Shown here piece after piece: positions 17,294 to 26,208 of a stretch of 64,000 bases of DNA (position 1 is the stretch's first letter; each line of letters opens with the position of its first letter). The stretch comes from JANNMJ01 sp031426455 (lineage in GTDB: Bacteria > Bacteroidota > Bacteroidia > Cytophagales > Hymenobacteraceae). The notes beneath the pieces are model-generated. The model saw only the letters and a program-made list of their open reading frames with translations, did no database searches and was not told where the DNA came from. Made by a program: the position numbers and the translations under genes. The DNA lies in NCBI GenBank assembly GCA_031426455.1, contig JANPLI010000055.1, positions 1 through 64,000 of the forward strand, read 5' to 3'.

Positions 17294-17830
17294 TTACTCC
17301 GCCTCGTCCAGCCCGCGGCGCAGCTCTTCCACGGAGCGCATCACTTTGTCGCGCAGGCCCGCGCGGTGCTTGTCGAGGGTGCGGGTCAGGGCGGGGTCGT
17401 GCAGGGCCAGCATCTGAGCGGCGAGCAGGGCGGCGTTCTGGGCGCCGTCCACGGCCACGGTGGCCACAGGCACGCCGGGCGGCATTTGAAGGATGCTCAG
17501 AATCGAGTCCAGCCCACGAATGGAGTTCGACGAGTTCACCGGCACGCCCACCACGGGCAGCGTCGTGAACGAGGCCACCATCCCTGGCAAGTGCGCGGCG
17601 CCGCCCGCCCCGGCGATGATCACTTTCAGCCCCCGCTGCCGGGCACTTTCGGCGTATTCCACCAGCCGGTGCGGGGTGCGGTGGGCCGACACGATGGTGA
17701 CTTCGTGCGGAATGCCTAACTGGGCGAGCGTATCAGCGGCGGCCTGCATCACTTTCAGGTCCGAAATAGACCCCATAATCACGCCCACGAGCGGGGCGGT
17801 GGCGGCGGAAGTATCGACGGGAGTAGTCAT
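17294..17830 (-). CDS. purE: 5-(carboxyamino)imidazole ribonucleotide mutase
   Basis: A 178-residue PurE class I enzyme that converts N5-CAIR to CAIR in purine synthesis. Signature motifs GVIMGSISDLKVM (substrate phosphate and carboxylate binding) and VSAHRTPHRL with the catalytic histidine are present, followed by AGAGGAAHLPGMVA and PVNSSNSIRGLDSIL. It lies directly downstream of purK on the same strand (84-bp gap), so the two steps that carboxylate AIR are encoded together. A -7-like box lies 6 nt before the ATG. Confidence 0.96.
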   Translation of the reverse strand: MTTPVDTSAATAPLVGVIMGSISDLKVMQAAADTLAQLGIPHEVTIVSAHRTPHRLVEYAESARQRGLKVIIAGAGGAAHLPGMVASFTTLPVVGVPVNSSNSIRGLDSILSILQMPPGVPVATVAVDGAQNAALLAAQMLALHDPALTRTLDKHRAGLRDKVMRSVEELRRGLDEAE

Positions 17831-17836
17831 CGGGAG

Positions 17837-17844
17837 CGAATGTA
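17837..17844 (-). promoter_or_regulatory. -7-like box upstream of purE
   Basis: TACATTCG on the minus strand (7 of 8 to TAnnTTTG) ends 6 nt before the purE ATG. Points to an internal promoter in addition to read-through from purK. Confidence 0.35.
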
Positions 17845-17913
17845 ACGCCCCGCTGCCCGACCAGCCGGCTGGGGGCTGCGGAAGGCCGTTTCAGCCCTGC
17901 CCCGGTGCGCCAG

Positions 17914-19065
17914 TTAGTCGCGACTGGTCGCGGCAATCCGAAGCACCCGCGCTACCGTTTCGGCGCCGGCCTGGGCTTCGGCGGCCGTAGCAGCCAGCAC
18001 GGTGGCGTGGCCCATCTTGCGGTGCGGACGGGTGCGGGCCTTGCCATAAAGGTGTAGGTATGCGCCGGGCACGGCCAGCGCCTCGGCCAGCCCGCCGACG
18101 TGCGTGGGGCCGTCGCCGCCATCCGGCGCACCGAGCAGGTTCACCATCGCGGCGGCCGGGGCGCGGGAGGCAGTATCGCCCAGCGGCAGGCCCAGCACGG
18201 CGCGCAGGTGCTGCTGAAACTGCGACGTGGCGTTGGCCTCCATCGTGTGGTGGCCGGAATTGTGCGGGCGCGGCGCTACTTCGTTCACCAATAACTCGCC
18301 GGCAGCGGTCAGAAACAGCTCCACGGCCAACAGGCCCACGGTGCCGAACGCCTCGCAGGTGCGCACGGCCAGCGCGGTGGCGCGGGCGGCGAGGTCGGCG
18401 GAGATGGCAGCCGGGGCGAAAAGCGTCCGGACGAGGTGCGTGTGCGGGTCGAACGCCATTTCGACCACCGGAAACGCGCGGGTGGTGCCGTCCACGGCGC
18501 GGGCCACCACCACGGCCAGCTCTTTGACAGCGGCTACGCGGGCTTCCAGCACGGCGGGCGCGTCGAAGGCATTGGCCAGGGCGGCGGCATCGGGCAGGTG
18601 GCAGACGCCCTGGCCGTCGTAACCGCCGCGCCGCAGTTTCTGAAAGGCGGGCAGGAGCGCCGGATTCCGGGCGACGTACTGCGCGAGGTCGGCGCGCGAT
18701 TCGGTCAGCTGAAAATCGGCCGTTTCCAGGCCGTGCGCGCGGAAAAACGCCTTCTGCGCGCCCTTGTCCTGAATGATAGCCAGCGCCGCCGGGTCCGGGT
18801 AAACGGCCGTGCCGGCGGCTTGCAGGCGCCGCAGCCCGGCTACGGATACGTGTTCGATCTCGATGGTCACCACGTCGCAGCCCGCGCCGAAGGCCACCAC
18901 GGCGGCTTCGTCGGCGAAGTCGCCGGTCACCAGCTCGTCGCAGCAACGGGCGGCGGGGCAGTGCGGGTCGGGGTCGAGGATGCGGGTCCGGACGGGCAGG
19001 TCCAGCGCCGCCTGGCAGAGCATCCGGCCCAACTGGCCGCCGCCCAGGATTCCAAGTGTCAGCAT
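17914..19065 (-). CDS. purK: 5-(carboxyamino)imidazole ribonucleotide synthase
   Basis: A 383-residue ATP-grasp enzyme making N5-CAIR from AIR, ATP and bicarbonate, the substrate for PurE encoded just downstream. N-terminal Rossmann-like GILGGGQLGRMLCQAA, central ATP-grasp core with RGGYDGQG, and LLVNEVAPRPHNSGHHTMEA, which carries metal-binding residues. Length is normal for PurK (about 360-390). The start at 19065 is supported by the immediate MLTLGILGGGQLGRM motif. Confidence 0.96.
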   Translation of the reverse strand: MLTLGILGGGQLGRMLCQAALDLPVRTRILDPDPHCPAARCCDELVTGDFADEAAVVAFGAGCDVVTIEIEHVSVAGLRRLQAAGTAVYPDPAALAIIQDKGAQKAFFRAHGLETADFQLTESRADLAQYVARNPALLPAFQKLRRGGYDGQGVCHLPDAAALANAFDAPAVLEARVAAVKELAVVVARAVDGTTRAFPVVEMAFDPHTHLVRTLFAPAAISADLAARATALAVRTCEAFGTVGLLAVELFLTAAGELLVNEVAPRPHNSGHHTMEANATSQFQQHLRAVLGLPLGDTASRAPAAAMVNLLGAPDGGDGPTHVGGLAEALAVPGAYLHLYGKARTRPHRKMGHATVLAATAAEAQAGAETVARVLRIAATSRD

Positions 19066-19221
19066 AAAAGAAGTAACGTCGGGGTGCTGTGCCGGCGCCG
19101 CCGGTTCCGGGCGGCAAAGGTCGCCGGACGGGCGGCATTCACTACGGCCGGATGGCGGCCCGGCGCCTTGCTGTTACGCTGGTGTGTTGCTGTGGCGGGT
19201 GGCGGCGCGAAGCACCGCCGC

Positions 19222-19229
19222 TACCTTTG
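19222..19229 (+). promoter_or_regulatory. -7 box 4 nt before the marC GTG
   Basis: TACCTTTG is a perfect TAnnTTTG; a TTG at 19197-19199 lies 22 nt upstream. The GTG start follows after CCCC, so transcription should start at or beside the start codon. Confidence 0.6.
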
Positions 19230-19233
19230 CCCC

Positions 19234-19851
19234 GTGGAAATTCTGTTGGGCACTTTCTCGGCGCTGTTTTCGGTCGTCAATCCGTTTGGGGCGATGCCGG
19301 TCTTCCTGACGCTGACCGACGGCGACTCGCCCAACCGCCGCCGCGGCATTGCCCTACGCGCGTGTTTTTATATGACGCTCGTGCTGGCGGCGTTCTTCCT
19401 GGCGGGCCAGTACATCCTGAATTTCTTTGGGTTACGCATCCACGACCTGCGCATCGCGGGCGGGCTGATGCTGCTCAAATCGGGCTTCGACCTGATCAAC
19501 GCTGGCACTTCCACGGGCGGCGGCAAGGTATCGAAATCGGTCGTCGAAGACTCCCAGCACAAGCCCGATATTTCGTTCACGCCCCTGGCGATGCCATTGC
19601 TCTCCGGCCCCGGCTCGATAGCCGTCAGCATCGGCCTGTTCACCGAGAAGCTGCCCATCAGCCACTTACTGCTGATTCTGCTGGCCATCATCGGCGTCTC
19701 GGCAGTATCGTTCCTGATCCTCTCCTTCTCCGTCCGCCTGACCCGCGTAATGGGCAAAGCCGGCCTGGCAGCGCTCTCGCGCATTATGGCCTTCATCACC
19801 CTGAGCCTGGGCGTCAGCTTCATCATCAGCGGGCTGAAAGCGGTTTTTTAA
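19234..19851 (+). CDS. MarC family integral membrane protein
   Basis: A 205-residue inner-membrane protein with six predicted hydrophobic segments. The GTG at 19234 gives the canonical N-terminus MEILLGTFSALFSVVNPFGA; frames opening upstream run through the promoter and are not credible. Conserved GGLMLLKSGFDLI and PLAMPLLSGPGSIAVSIGL motifs match MarC/YchE proteins. The family's function is not settled (the link to multiple antibiotic resistance in E. coli is disputed). Followed 18 bp downstream by hemE. Confidence 0.88.
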   Translation: MEILLGTFSALFSVVNPFGAMPVFLTLTDGDSPNRRRGIALRACFYMTLVLAAFFLAGQYILNFFGLRIHDLRIAGGLMLLKSGFDLINAGTSTGGGKVSKSVVEDSQHKPDISFTPLAMPLLSGPGSIAVSIGLFTEKLPISHLLLILLAIIGVSAVSFLILSFSVRLTRVMGKAGLAALSRIMAFITLSLGVSFIISGLKAVF

Positions 19852-19868
19852 GTAGTGACTAGTGACTA
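19852..19868 (+). repeat. Short heptad direct repeat between marC and hemE
   Basis: Two copies of TAGTGAC in tandem plus a partial unit fill the 18-bp gap before the hemE ATG. Minimal member of the period-7 group. Confidence 0.45.
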
Positions 19869-19869
19869 A

Positions 19870-20928
19870 ATGAACGACCTATTCCTCCGCGCCGCGCGCG
19901 GCGAAACCACTTCCCGCCCGCCCGTCTGGCTGATGCGCCAGGCCGGGCGCATTTTGCCCGAATACCGCGCCGTGCGTGCCCGGATGGGCGGCTTTAAGGA
20001 ACTGGTGGAGACGCCCGAATTCGCCGCGGAAGTCACGTTGCAACCCGTGGAGCTGCTGGGCGTCGATGCGGCGATCATCTTCTCCGACATCCTGGTGGTG
20101 CCCGAAGCGATGGGCCTGCCCTACGAGATGATCGAGGCCAAGGGGCCGCGCTTTCCGAAGGCCATCCGCTCGGCTGCTGACGTAGCCGCGCTGCGCGGAC
20201 CCGCCGCCGAAGAACACCTAGGCTACGTGATGGCCGCCCTGCGCCTGACCAAGCAGGCGCTTACGGCCCGGCATCCGGGTATCCCGCTGATCGGCTTCGC
20301 GGGCGCCCCCTGGACGATTCTGGCCTATATGGTCGAAGGCTCCGGCTCGAAAACCTTCAGCATCGCCCGCCGCCTGCTGGTGGAAAACCCTGCGCTGGCG
20401 CACGACCTGTTGCAGCGCATCACCTATGTCACTATCGACTACCTCCGCGCCCAGGTGCGCGCCGGCGCCGATGTGGTGCAGGTTTTCGACTCGTGGGCGG
20501 GCATTCTGGGGCCGGAAACCTACCGCACTTTCTCGCTGCCTTACATCGCCCAGATCACGGCGGCGCTTGGCTTCGCCGATGCGGCGACCGGCACGCCTGC
20601 CGTGCCCGTGACGGTCTTCGCGCTGGGCGCCTTCTTCGCTACGGCGGAACTGGCCGCGCTGCCGGGCGTCCGGACGGTGGGCCTCGACTGGCACCAGTCG
20701 CCTCAGCAGGTGCGCGCGGCCGTCGGCCCGGCCGTCACGCTGCAAGGCAACCTCGACCCGGCCAGCCTCTACGGTTCCTTCGACGCCGTACGCACCGCCA
20801 CCCGCCAGATGCTGCGGCAGTTCGAGGGCGGCCCGCACATCGCCAACCTCGGGCACGGCGTGTACCCGGATACCGACCCCGACAAGGTGCGGTGCTTCGT
20901 GGAAACGGTGAAGGAAGTGGGCCAGTAG
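19870..20928 (+). CDS. hemE: Uroporphyrinogen decarboxylase
   Basis: A 352-residue cytosolic enzyme that decarboxylates uroporphyrinogen III to coproporphyrinogen III in heme synthesis. The N-terminal signature PPVWLMRQAGRILPEYR (residues 17-33) supplies conserved substrate-binding arginines, IIFSDILVVPEAMG the conserved aspartate region, and ANLGHGVYPDTDPDKV the C-terminal signature. Length is normal. It sits 18 bp after marC in the same direction, so co-transcription is likely. Confidence 0.97.
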   Translation: MNDLFLRAARGETTSRPPVWLMRQAGRILPEYRAVRARMGGFKELVETPEFAAEVTLQPVELLGVDAAIIFSDILVVPEAMGLPYEMIEAKGPRFPKAIRSAADVAALRGPAAEEHLGYVMAALRLTKQALTARHPGIPLIGFAGAPWTILAYMVEGSGSKTFSIARRLLVENPALAHDLLQRITYVTIDYLRAQVRAGADVVQVFDSWAGILGPETYRTFSLPYIAQITAALGFADAATGTPAVPVTVFALGAFFATAELAALPGVRTVGLDWHQSPQQVRAAVGPAVTLQGNLDPASLYGSFDAVRTATRQMLRQFEGGPHIANLGHGVYPDTDPDKVRCFVETVKEVGQ

Positions 20929-20968
20929 GCGCAACCGCAGCACGATCTGAAAGTCGCGCTACGGCCCC

Positions 20969-21754
20969 TTAGAACACCCGCCGAATGACGCGAAGCTGGT
21001 GCGAATACCGCTGAAGCGCGCGGTTGAAAATGCCGTTGTGGTCGAAGTCGTCGCGGCGCACTTCGCCGCTGGCGTGCAAAATCTGCTGGTCCGGCACAAT
21101 CAGGCCGACGTGGACGATGCGCCCTTCGGCGTTGTCGAAAAAAGCCAGGTCGCCGGGCCGGGCCTGAGTGGCGAAATGCACTTCGTGCCCGCAGTGCACC
21201 TGTTGGCGGGCGTCGCGCGGGAGCTGAATACCGACTAGCGCGAATAACTGCTGCGTGAAACCGGAGCAATCCAGCCCAAACACCGACTTGCCGCCCCATT
21301 GGTACGGCGCCCGGTGGTAGAGCTGGGCGGCGCGCAAAAGCAGCCCTTCCGGCACGGGCAGTTTTGGATTGGTCGCCAAGCCATTGTAGAACCGCTTGTC
21401 GGCGGACGCGGGGCCGAGGCGCAGGGTCAGGCCATCGAAAAACGGCAGAATAGAACCGAGCTGCACGGGCGTCCGGGCGTGGTCGTCGGCCACGACGCCC
21501 ACCACGTCGAGGGTGCGCGGGTGGGGCGCTGCCGCAAGCCATTCCTGATAGAATGCTTCTGCAATGGGCTGGTGCTGTTTGGCGTCGATCCAGCCCGCAT
21601 AACCGTCCAGCGTGAGCTGAATCCGCAGCCATTTGGGCTGCACTTCGAGCACTTCGTACACCTCGCCAAATACCACCTGCGACACCTGCTCGGCGCGGTC
21701 CGAGGGTTCGGCGCGCAGCGGAACGATGCTTAAGGGGCAGAGGCCGTGGGGCAT
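20969..21754 (-). CDS. NlpC/P60 (C40) peptidase with SH3-like domain
   Basis: A 261-residue cell-wall peptidase. Residues ~5-70 form a bacterial SH3-like domain (PLRAEPSDRAEQVSQVVFGE, GYAGWIDAKQHQ). The catalytic domain (~130-261) has the cysteine in GLDCSGFTQQL and the histidine in RIVHVGLIV. It would cleave D-gamma-Glu-diamino acid bonds in peptidoglycan stem peptides. No clear signal peptide remains when the start at 21754 is used; the longer frame from 21823 is encoded by the octad repeat and is rejected. smpB lies upstream on the same strand. Confidence 0.88.
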   Translation of the reverse strand: MPHGLCPLSIVPLRAEPSDRAEQVSQVVFGEVYEVLEVQPKWLRIQLTLDGYAGWIDAKQHQPIAEAFYQEWLAAAPHPRTLDVVGVVADDHARTPVQLGSILPFFDGLTLRLGPASADKRFYNGLATNPKLPVPEGLLLRAAQLYHRAPYQWGGKSVFGLDCSGFTQQLFALVGIQLPRDARQQVHCGHEVHFATQARPGDLAFFDNAEGRIVHVGLIVPDQQILHASGEVRRDDFDHNGIFNRALQRYSHQLRVIRRVF

Positions 21755-21848
21755 TGAGTGACTGATTGACTGAGTGACTGAGTGGGACGGAGTGACTGAG
21801 CGACTGTGATTATCAACAATCACTCAGTCACTCAGCGCACTCAGTCAC
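21755..21848. repeat. Inverted period-8 array (GAGTGACT / TCACTCAG)
   Basis: The whole smpB-NlpC spacer is made of octads: GAGTGACT-type units on the left and TCACTCAG-type units on the right, which are inverted copies separated by an AT-rich centre (TTATCAACAA). It can fold into one long imperfect hairpin. A further octad array with the same unit is at 54001-54035. Confidence 0.8.
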
Positions 21849-22319
21849 TCATTCCCCCCGCTCCATTTCGCGGCGGGCGTCTTTGGCTTTTAGGTCGTCG
21901 CGCTTGTCGAAGAGTTTTTTGCCGCGTCCCAGGCCGATTTCGAGCTTCGCGAAGCCCCGGTCGCTGACGAACAGGCGCAGCGGGATGATCGCCATACCGG
22001 GGTCGCCGGACTTGTTCTGCAACTGCTTCAGCTCGCGCTTATTGAGCAGCAGCTTGCGGGCGCGCAGTGGCTCGTGGTTATTGTAAGTGCCCTGCTGATA
22101 CCGCCCGATCTGCATCTGGTTGATCCAGAGCGAACCATCGGCGGCGAAGACCGCGAAGGCATCGGCCAGTTGCACATTGGCCTCGCGGATGCTCTTGATC
22201 TCGGTGCCTTGCAGCATAATGCCCGCCACGTAGGTAGTGACGATGGCATATTCGTACCGCGCCCGCCGGTTGACGATATTGACCGGCTTCGGCGCGTCTT
22301 TAACAGGTAGTTTGGCCAT
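21849..22319 (-). CDS. smpB: SsrA-binding protein
   Basis: A 156-residue tmRNA-binding protein required for trans-translation rescue of stalled ribosomes. Conserved NRRARYEYAI, GTEIKSIREANVQLADAFA and the basic C-terminal tail GLGRGKKLFDKRDDLKAKDARREM that enters the empty ribosomal A site are all present. Length is normal. The octad array follows its stop codon directly. Confidence 0.97.
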   Translation of the reverse strand: MAKLPVKDAPKPVNIVNRRARYEYAIVTTYVAGIMLQGTEIKSIREANVQLADAFAVFAADGSLWINQMQIGRYQQGTYNNHEPLRARKLLLNKRELKQLQNKSGDPGMAIIPLRLFVSDRGFAKLEIGLGRGKKLFDKRDDLKAKDARREMERGE

Positions 22320-22351
22320 TGGAGGTTAGGGCGGGTGACGGCTCGCCCCGC

Positions 22352-22762
22352 TTACGGACGGGCGAACGCGACGGCCAGTTTCGCCAGCGGCAGGATGCGC
22401 TGACCGGTGGTGCCGGACGCCACGAGCCGCGCGCCCACGTGGGCCACAAAGCTACACGTCAGGGTGCCGTCCGGGGGCGCGGCGGCCTGCGTCAGCGTGG
22501 CCTGGACCACGACTTCTTCGCCCGTAAAGGCCGGCGCGTGATGGTTCAGGTGGACGTGCGTACCGACGCCCTCCTCCTCTACTTCCTTCAGTTCCAGGGC
22601 AAACAGGCGCCCCGCCCACTCGGCGGCGCGGGCCAGGCGGTAAGTGCTGCAAACCGGGTGAACGAGGCCGCCACCCTCGGCCGTAAAGTCGGCCACATCA
22701 CCAGGCAGCACGGTGAAGGTGTGTATGCGGGTGGAATGAAGCAGCGGGGCGAAAGGATGCAT
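22352..22762 (-). CDS. FlK-like hotdog-fold thioesterase
   Basis: A 136-residue protein, start chosen at 22762 (MHPFAPLLHS) since upstream sequence is repeat-like. Pattern VHLNHHAPAFTGEEVVVQATL followed by FVAHVGARLVASGTTGQRIL matches small hotdog thioesterases of the fluoroacetyl-CoA thioesterase-like group, with the histidine near NHHAP as candidate catalytic residue. Substrate unknown. It lies 33 bp upstream of smpB on the same strand, so the two may be co-transcribed. Confidence 0.75.
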   Translation of the reverse strand: MHPFAPLLHSTRIHTFTVLPGDVADFTAEGGGLVHPVCSTYRLARAAEWAGRLFALELKEVEEEGVGTHVHLNHHAPAFTGEEVVVQATLTQAAAPPDGTLTCSFVAHVGARLVASGTTGQRILPLAKLAVAFARP

Positions 22763-22765
22763 CAG

Positions 22766-22822
22766 TGTAGCAAGGGGCTCCGCCCCGCAGCATGTGTAGT
22801 AAGGGGCTCCGCTCCGAAGCAA
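22766..22822. repeat. Two direct copies of a palindromic repeat
   Basis: GTGTAGCAAGGGGCTCCG and GTGTAGTAAGGGGCTCCG occur 33 bp apart, each with a small GGGGCTCCGCCCC-type hairpin. They occupy part of the spacer upstream of the thioesterase gene. Confidence 0.6.
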
Positions 22823-22952
22823 AAAAAGCGGCGAGGCACTAAAGGCGGACAGCTCCGAAAGTAAAAACTTCTCACCAAACCGCGCTACTGCGGGGCGGAA
22901 CTCCTGGCTACATCTCCATCTCCCTACAGAAACCGACAGTGCCACGCGTACT

Positions 22953-22959
22953 TAACTTG
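22953..22959 (+). promoter_or_regulatory. -7-like box 4 nt before the sensor kinase GTG
   Basis: TAACTTG then CGCC then GTG, the same spacing as at marC, the DUF6934 gene and the NarL regulator. Supports the GTG at 22964 as the start. Confidence 0.4.
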
Positions 22960-22963
22960 CGCC

Positions 22964-25900
22964 GTGAGCCACCTGCAATATAACGCGTGTAGGGACAGCG
23001 GCCGCCGGTGGCTAATGGGGTGGGCGCTGGCCGTGGCCTGGCTCCGTCTCCTGCCAGGCAGCGGTGGGCTACTGGCGGCGGCCCCGCCCCCACAGCCGTC
23101 CCAAACCACCGCCGGTTGGCTCGCCGACCCGGCTCTCAGCCGGTTGGCCCTGCGCACGCTGGTGCGCGCGCCCGACGGCCTGCTCTGGGTGGGCGCCGAC
23201 GACGGCGTGTACCGCTACGACGGCACGACCCTGGTACCGCTCAACGCCCTGCGGCGGCACGGCCCGCCCCTGCCGCCGGCTTCCTGCCACCACCTGCTTT
23301 TTACCCCGGACGGCACCCTCTGGCTGGGCACGGAAGCGGGGGCTTTCCGTTTCACGACGGCGGGGGTGCTGGTCGCGCTGCCTTACCCGCAGGCCGGCAC
23401 CACGTCGCACCTGATCGACGGGCTGGCGCTGACCCCGGACCGCCGCCACGTGTGGGTGGCACAGGACCGCGCCGGTTTGCGCGCGTACACCCTGGCCGGC
23501 CAGCCCGTCGGGCCGCTCCTGACGGCCACCGCGCCACGCCTGGACGTATGGCCCGCGCCGGACGGCACCCTTTGGCTCTCGGAAGCCCGGGGCCGCACCC
23601 GCCACCTGACGGCCGACGGCCAACTGTTGGGCGAATGGCACCACCCCAACCGGTTTATGCTGCCCGTAGCCGACCCCACCAGGCGCGTCTGGCTCCTGAG
23701 CGAACGCGCCGCCTACCGCACCGGTCCCGATGGGCGCCTCCTGCCAGGGCCGCACTGGGCACCCCCCGGCCCGGAATCGAACTGCGACCTGATCCGGACC
23801 GACACCAGCGTGGCGCTGCTCACGCAGCAACGGGTCTGGCAGCTGCGCTGGACGGCCGCGCCCGATCCGCAGCCCCGGCTGCGCTTCAGTCTGGGGCTGC
23901 CGGCCTGGCGCACGGCCGGCTGGAGCGCCCGCCTGCGCACCGACGCCGCCGGCAACTGGTGGTTGTTCGACACGGGGGTGCGCGGCGCCTGGCGCCGGAC
24001 AGGAGCAGCGGCCTTCATCCAACCCCTGGCCCTGGCCAACGGCAAGCCCTACAGCGTCCGCGCCACCACGCGCCTACCCGATGGCCGGCTGCTGGTGAGC
24101 GCCTACGAAGTCGGGCTACTGGTGCAGGCTGCTGACTCGCCTCTTGCCCCGCTGCGCCCCTGGCCGACGGCTCGCCTGCCGGATGGGCAGCCCCCTTTGC
24201 TGTTGAGCATCGTGCCGGCCCGCGTGGGCGCTGCCCGCCGGGGTTGGCTGGCCGGTACCGGCGGGCCATTCGTGACGCTGGACCCCGTCACGGGACGAGT
24301 TCAGCCGATACTTGCCACTGAGCTAACGGCCGAAACCCGCGACGATGCCAATGTGCGCGCCCTGTGCCGGGATGGCGCCACGGGTCTGATTTGGGGGGGT
24401 GCCCGCACGGGCCTTTACTGCTTTGATTCCACCTCTACTACCTTCCGGCCCTACCGCCCGCCTGGCCAGTCGGCAACGCTACCGGCACCGCTGGTTGGGC
24501 AGACCATTGAAGACCTCTGGGCCGATGGCCGCGGCCACCTCTGGCTAGCGATGCCCCAGGGCGTTGACCGACTGACGCTGGCCACCGGCGAGCGCCGCCA
24601 TTATGGCCCCACCGCCCCGGCCCCTCACCGGGTGGCGGGCGACGGCGCCCGGTGCCTGTACGCCGATCCGGCCACCAACCGGCTGTGGGTGGGTACCCGC
24701 GCGCACGGGCTGGTGCTGATCACGCCCGACGGCAACGCCCACACGGCTCTCTCGGTGGGGCAAGGGCTGCCTAACGCTTCGGTGGCCACCATTACGCCCG
24801 GGCCCGGCGGGGCGCTGTGGCTGGGCACTTACCAGGGGCTAGTGCGCTACGTGCCGGCCACGGGGCGGCTGGCCGTGTTCACGCTGGCCGACGGGCTGCT
24901 GTCCGATGAGTTCAACGCCCGCGCGGCTTACTTCGACCCCACCGATAGCTCCCTGCTGCTGGGTGGCGTGGCAGGGCTGCACCGCATCTACCCGCGGCAG
25001 GTGCCGAACCTGGCGCGCGGGCGGGCGCGCCTCGTGCTGACCGCCCTGACGGCCCTGGGCGTTTCCGCCGATTCCAGTCAGACGTACTATCGGCTGGCGG
25101 CCGACCCGTTGCCCAGTCTGCATCTGGGCCCTAACCACCCGGTGGTGGACCTGCACCTGGCCCTGACCGATTTTCAGTCCGGCGCCCAGGCGCGCTATTT
25201 CTACCGGGTGCGCGGCTGGCTCTCCGACCGCTGGCTGCCGCTCGGCACCACGCCCCTGCTGCGCCTGCAAGGCTTGCTGCCGGGCACGTACACGGTGGAA
25301 ATCAGGGCCGAAACCAGCCAGGGAATACTGGCCACCAACCACCTGCGCCTCCCCCTGACCGTGACGGCCGAGTGGTGGCGCCGCCCCACTACCTGGACAG
25401 CAGCTGCCTTGGCCCTGGTGGCGCTGGTGGTAGCGTGGCAGCGCGAGCGCGAGCGCCGCGCCCGGCGAGATACGGCGATGCGTAGTCGGCTGGCCGCCGA
25501 CCTGCACGACGAGGTGGGGTCGCTGCTGACCCGCGTGATGATGCAGGCCGAGATGCTCAACGTGCTGGGCACCGCCCCGCCGGCCCGCCTGGCCGCCCTC
25601 GTGGACGACTCGCGCGCCGCCGCCAACACCGTCCGCGATATCATCTGGAGCGTGGATGCCGCCGCCGATACCCTGACCGCGCTCGTGGATCGGCTCCACG
25701 ATCTGTGCGATGCCAGCAGCCGCGCCACCGACCGTGAAATCCGGTTCGACGCCTCCGAACTGCCCCCCAACCGGGCCCGCCCGCTGCCCCCGGCCGTGCG
25801 CCAGCACGTGTACCTGATTGCCAGGGAAGCCGTGACGAATGCCCTGCGACACAGCGCCCCCACCGTACCGCTCACCTTGACGCTGCGCTACCATTCTGCC

Positions 25901-26083
25901 TTACTGGAGTTGCGGGTGCGGAACGAAGGCCCGATGGAGGAAGCAGCCGCAGCGAAGCCCAGCGCCCGCGCCGGGCAGGGCCTGCGCAATATGCGGCAGC
26001 GGGCCGAACTGCTGAACGCCACGCTGGCCCTGGGCCCACACCCCGAAGGCGGGTGGGAAGTAGCGTTGCGCGTACCGCTATGA
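22964..26083 (+). CDS. Two-component-regulator-propeller sensor histidine kinase
   Basis: A 1039-residue membrane sensor kinase. An N-terminal signal/anchor (GWALAVAWLRLLPG) is followed by two predicted seven-bladed propellers with Reg_prop units (LLWVGADDGVYRY, TLWLGTEAGAFRF, GALWLGTYQGLVRY), a Y_Y_Y-type domain, a transmembrane helix (~808-826), a HisKA_3 domain with H848 in DLHDEVGS, and an HATPase (EAVTNALRHS, GQGLRNMRQRAEL). It would sense a periplasmic ligand, often a polysaccharide in this family. The next ATG (23015) is an alternative start. It converges on a NarL-type regulator, its probable partner. Confidence 0.9.
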   Translation: MSHLQYNACRDSGRRWLMGWALAVAWLRLLPGSGGLLAAAPPPQPSQTTAGWLADPALSRLALRTLVRAPDGLLWVGADDGVYRYDGTTLVPLNALRRHGPPLPPASCHHLLFTPDGTLWLGTEAGAFRFTTAGVLVALPYPQAGTTSHLIDGLALTPDRRHVWVAQDRAGLRAYTLAGQPVGPLLTATAPRLDVWPAPDGTLWLSEARGRTRHLTADGQLLGEWHHPNRFMLPVADPTRRVWLLSERAAYRTGPDGRLLPGPHWAPPGPESNCDLIRTDTSVALLTQQRVWQLRWTAAPDPQPRLRFSLGLPAWRTAGWSARLRTDAAGNWWLFDTGVRGAWRRTGAAAFIQPLALANGKPYSVRATTRLPDGRLLVSAYEVGLLVQAADSPLAPLRPWPTARLPDGQPPLLLSIVPARVGAARRGWLAGTGGPFVTLDPVTGRVQPILATELTAETRDDANVRALCRDGATGLIWGGARTGLYCFDSTSTTFRPYRPPGQSATLPAPLVGQTIEDLWADGRGHLWLAMPQGVDRLTLATGERRHYGPTAPAPHRVAGDGARCLYADPATNRLWVGTRAHGLVLITPDGNAHTALSVGQGLPNASVATITPGPGGALWLGTYQGLVRYVPATGRLAVFTLADGLLSDEFNARAAYFDPTDSSLLLGGVAGLHRIYPRQVPNLARGRARLVLTALTALGVSADSSQTYYRLAADPLPSLHLGPNHPVVDLHLALTDFQSGAQARYFYRVRGWLSDRWLPLGTTPLLRLQGLLPGTYTVEIRAETSQGILATNHLRLPLTVTAEWWRRPTTWTAAALALVALVVAWQRERERRARRDTAMRSRLAADLHDEVGSLLTRVMMQAEMLNVLGTAPPARLAALVDDSRAAANTVRDIIWSVDAAADTLTALVDRLHDLCDASSRATDREIRFDASELPPNRARPLPPAVRQHVYLIAREAVTNALRHSAPTVPLTLTLRYHSALLELRVRNEGPMEEAAAAKPSARAGQGLRNMRQRAELLNATLALGPHPEGGWEVALRVPL

Positions 26084-26208
26084 ATTACGAATTACGAATT
26101 ACGAATTACTAATTACGAATTATGAATTAAGAATCAGCAATTACACGATATAAATTGAATTAGGCCGCGCCATAATTTGTAATTTTGTAATTCGTAATTC
26201 GTAATTCA
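26081..26208. repeat. Inverted period-7 array GAATTAC, both ends at stop codons
   Basis: Bases 26081-26102 and 26187-26208 are perfect 22-bp inverted copies made of TGAATTAC/GAATTAC heptads. The first TGA of each arm is the stop codon of the flanking gene: the kinase on the plus strand and the regulator on the minus strand. Heptads continue inward with decay to 26145. Likely a bidirectional transcription end, but the heptad structure is unexplained. Confidence 0.9.

Noticed and set aside
18436..19851. 471-codon frame reading through into marC
   Set aside because: The first part is antisense to purK; the -7 box and GTG at 19222-19236 give the real start.
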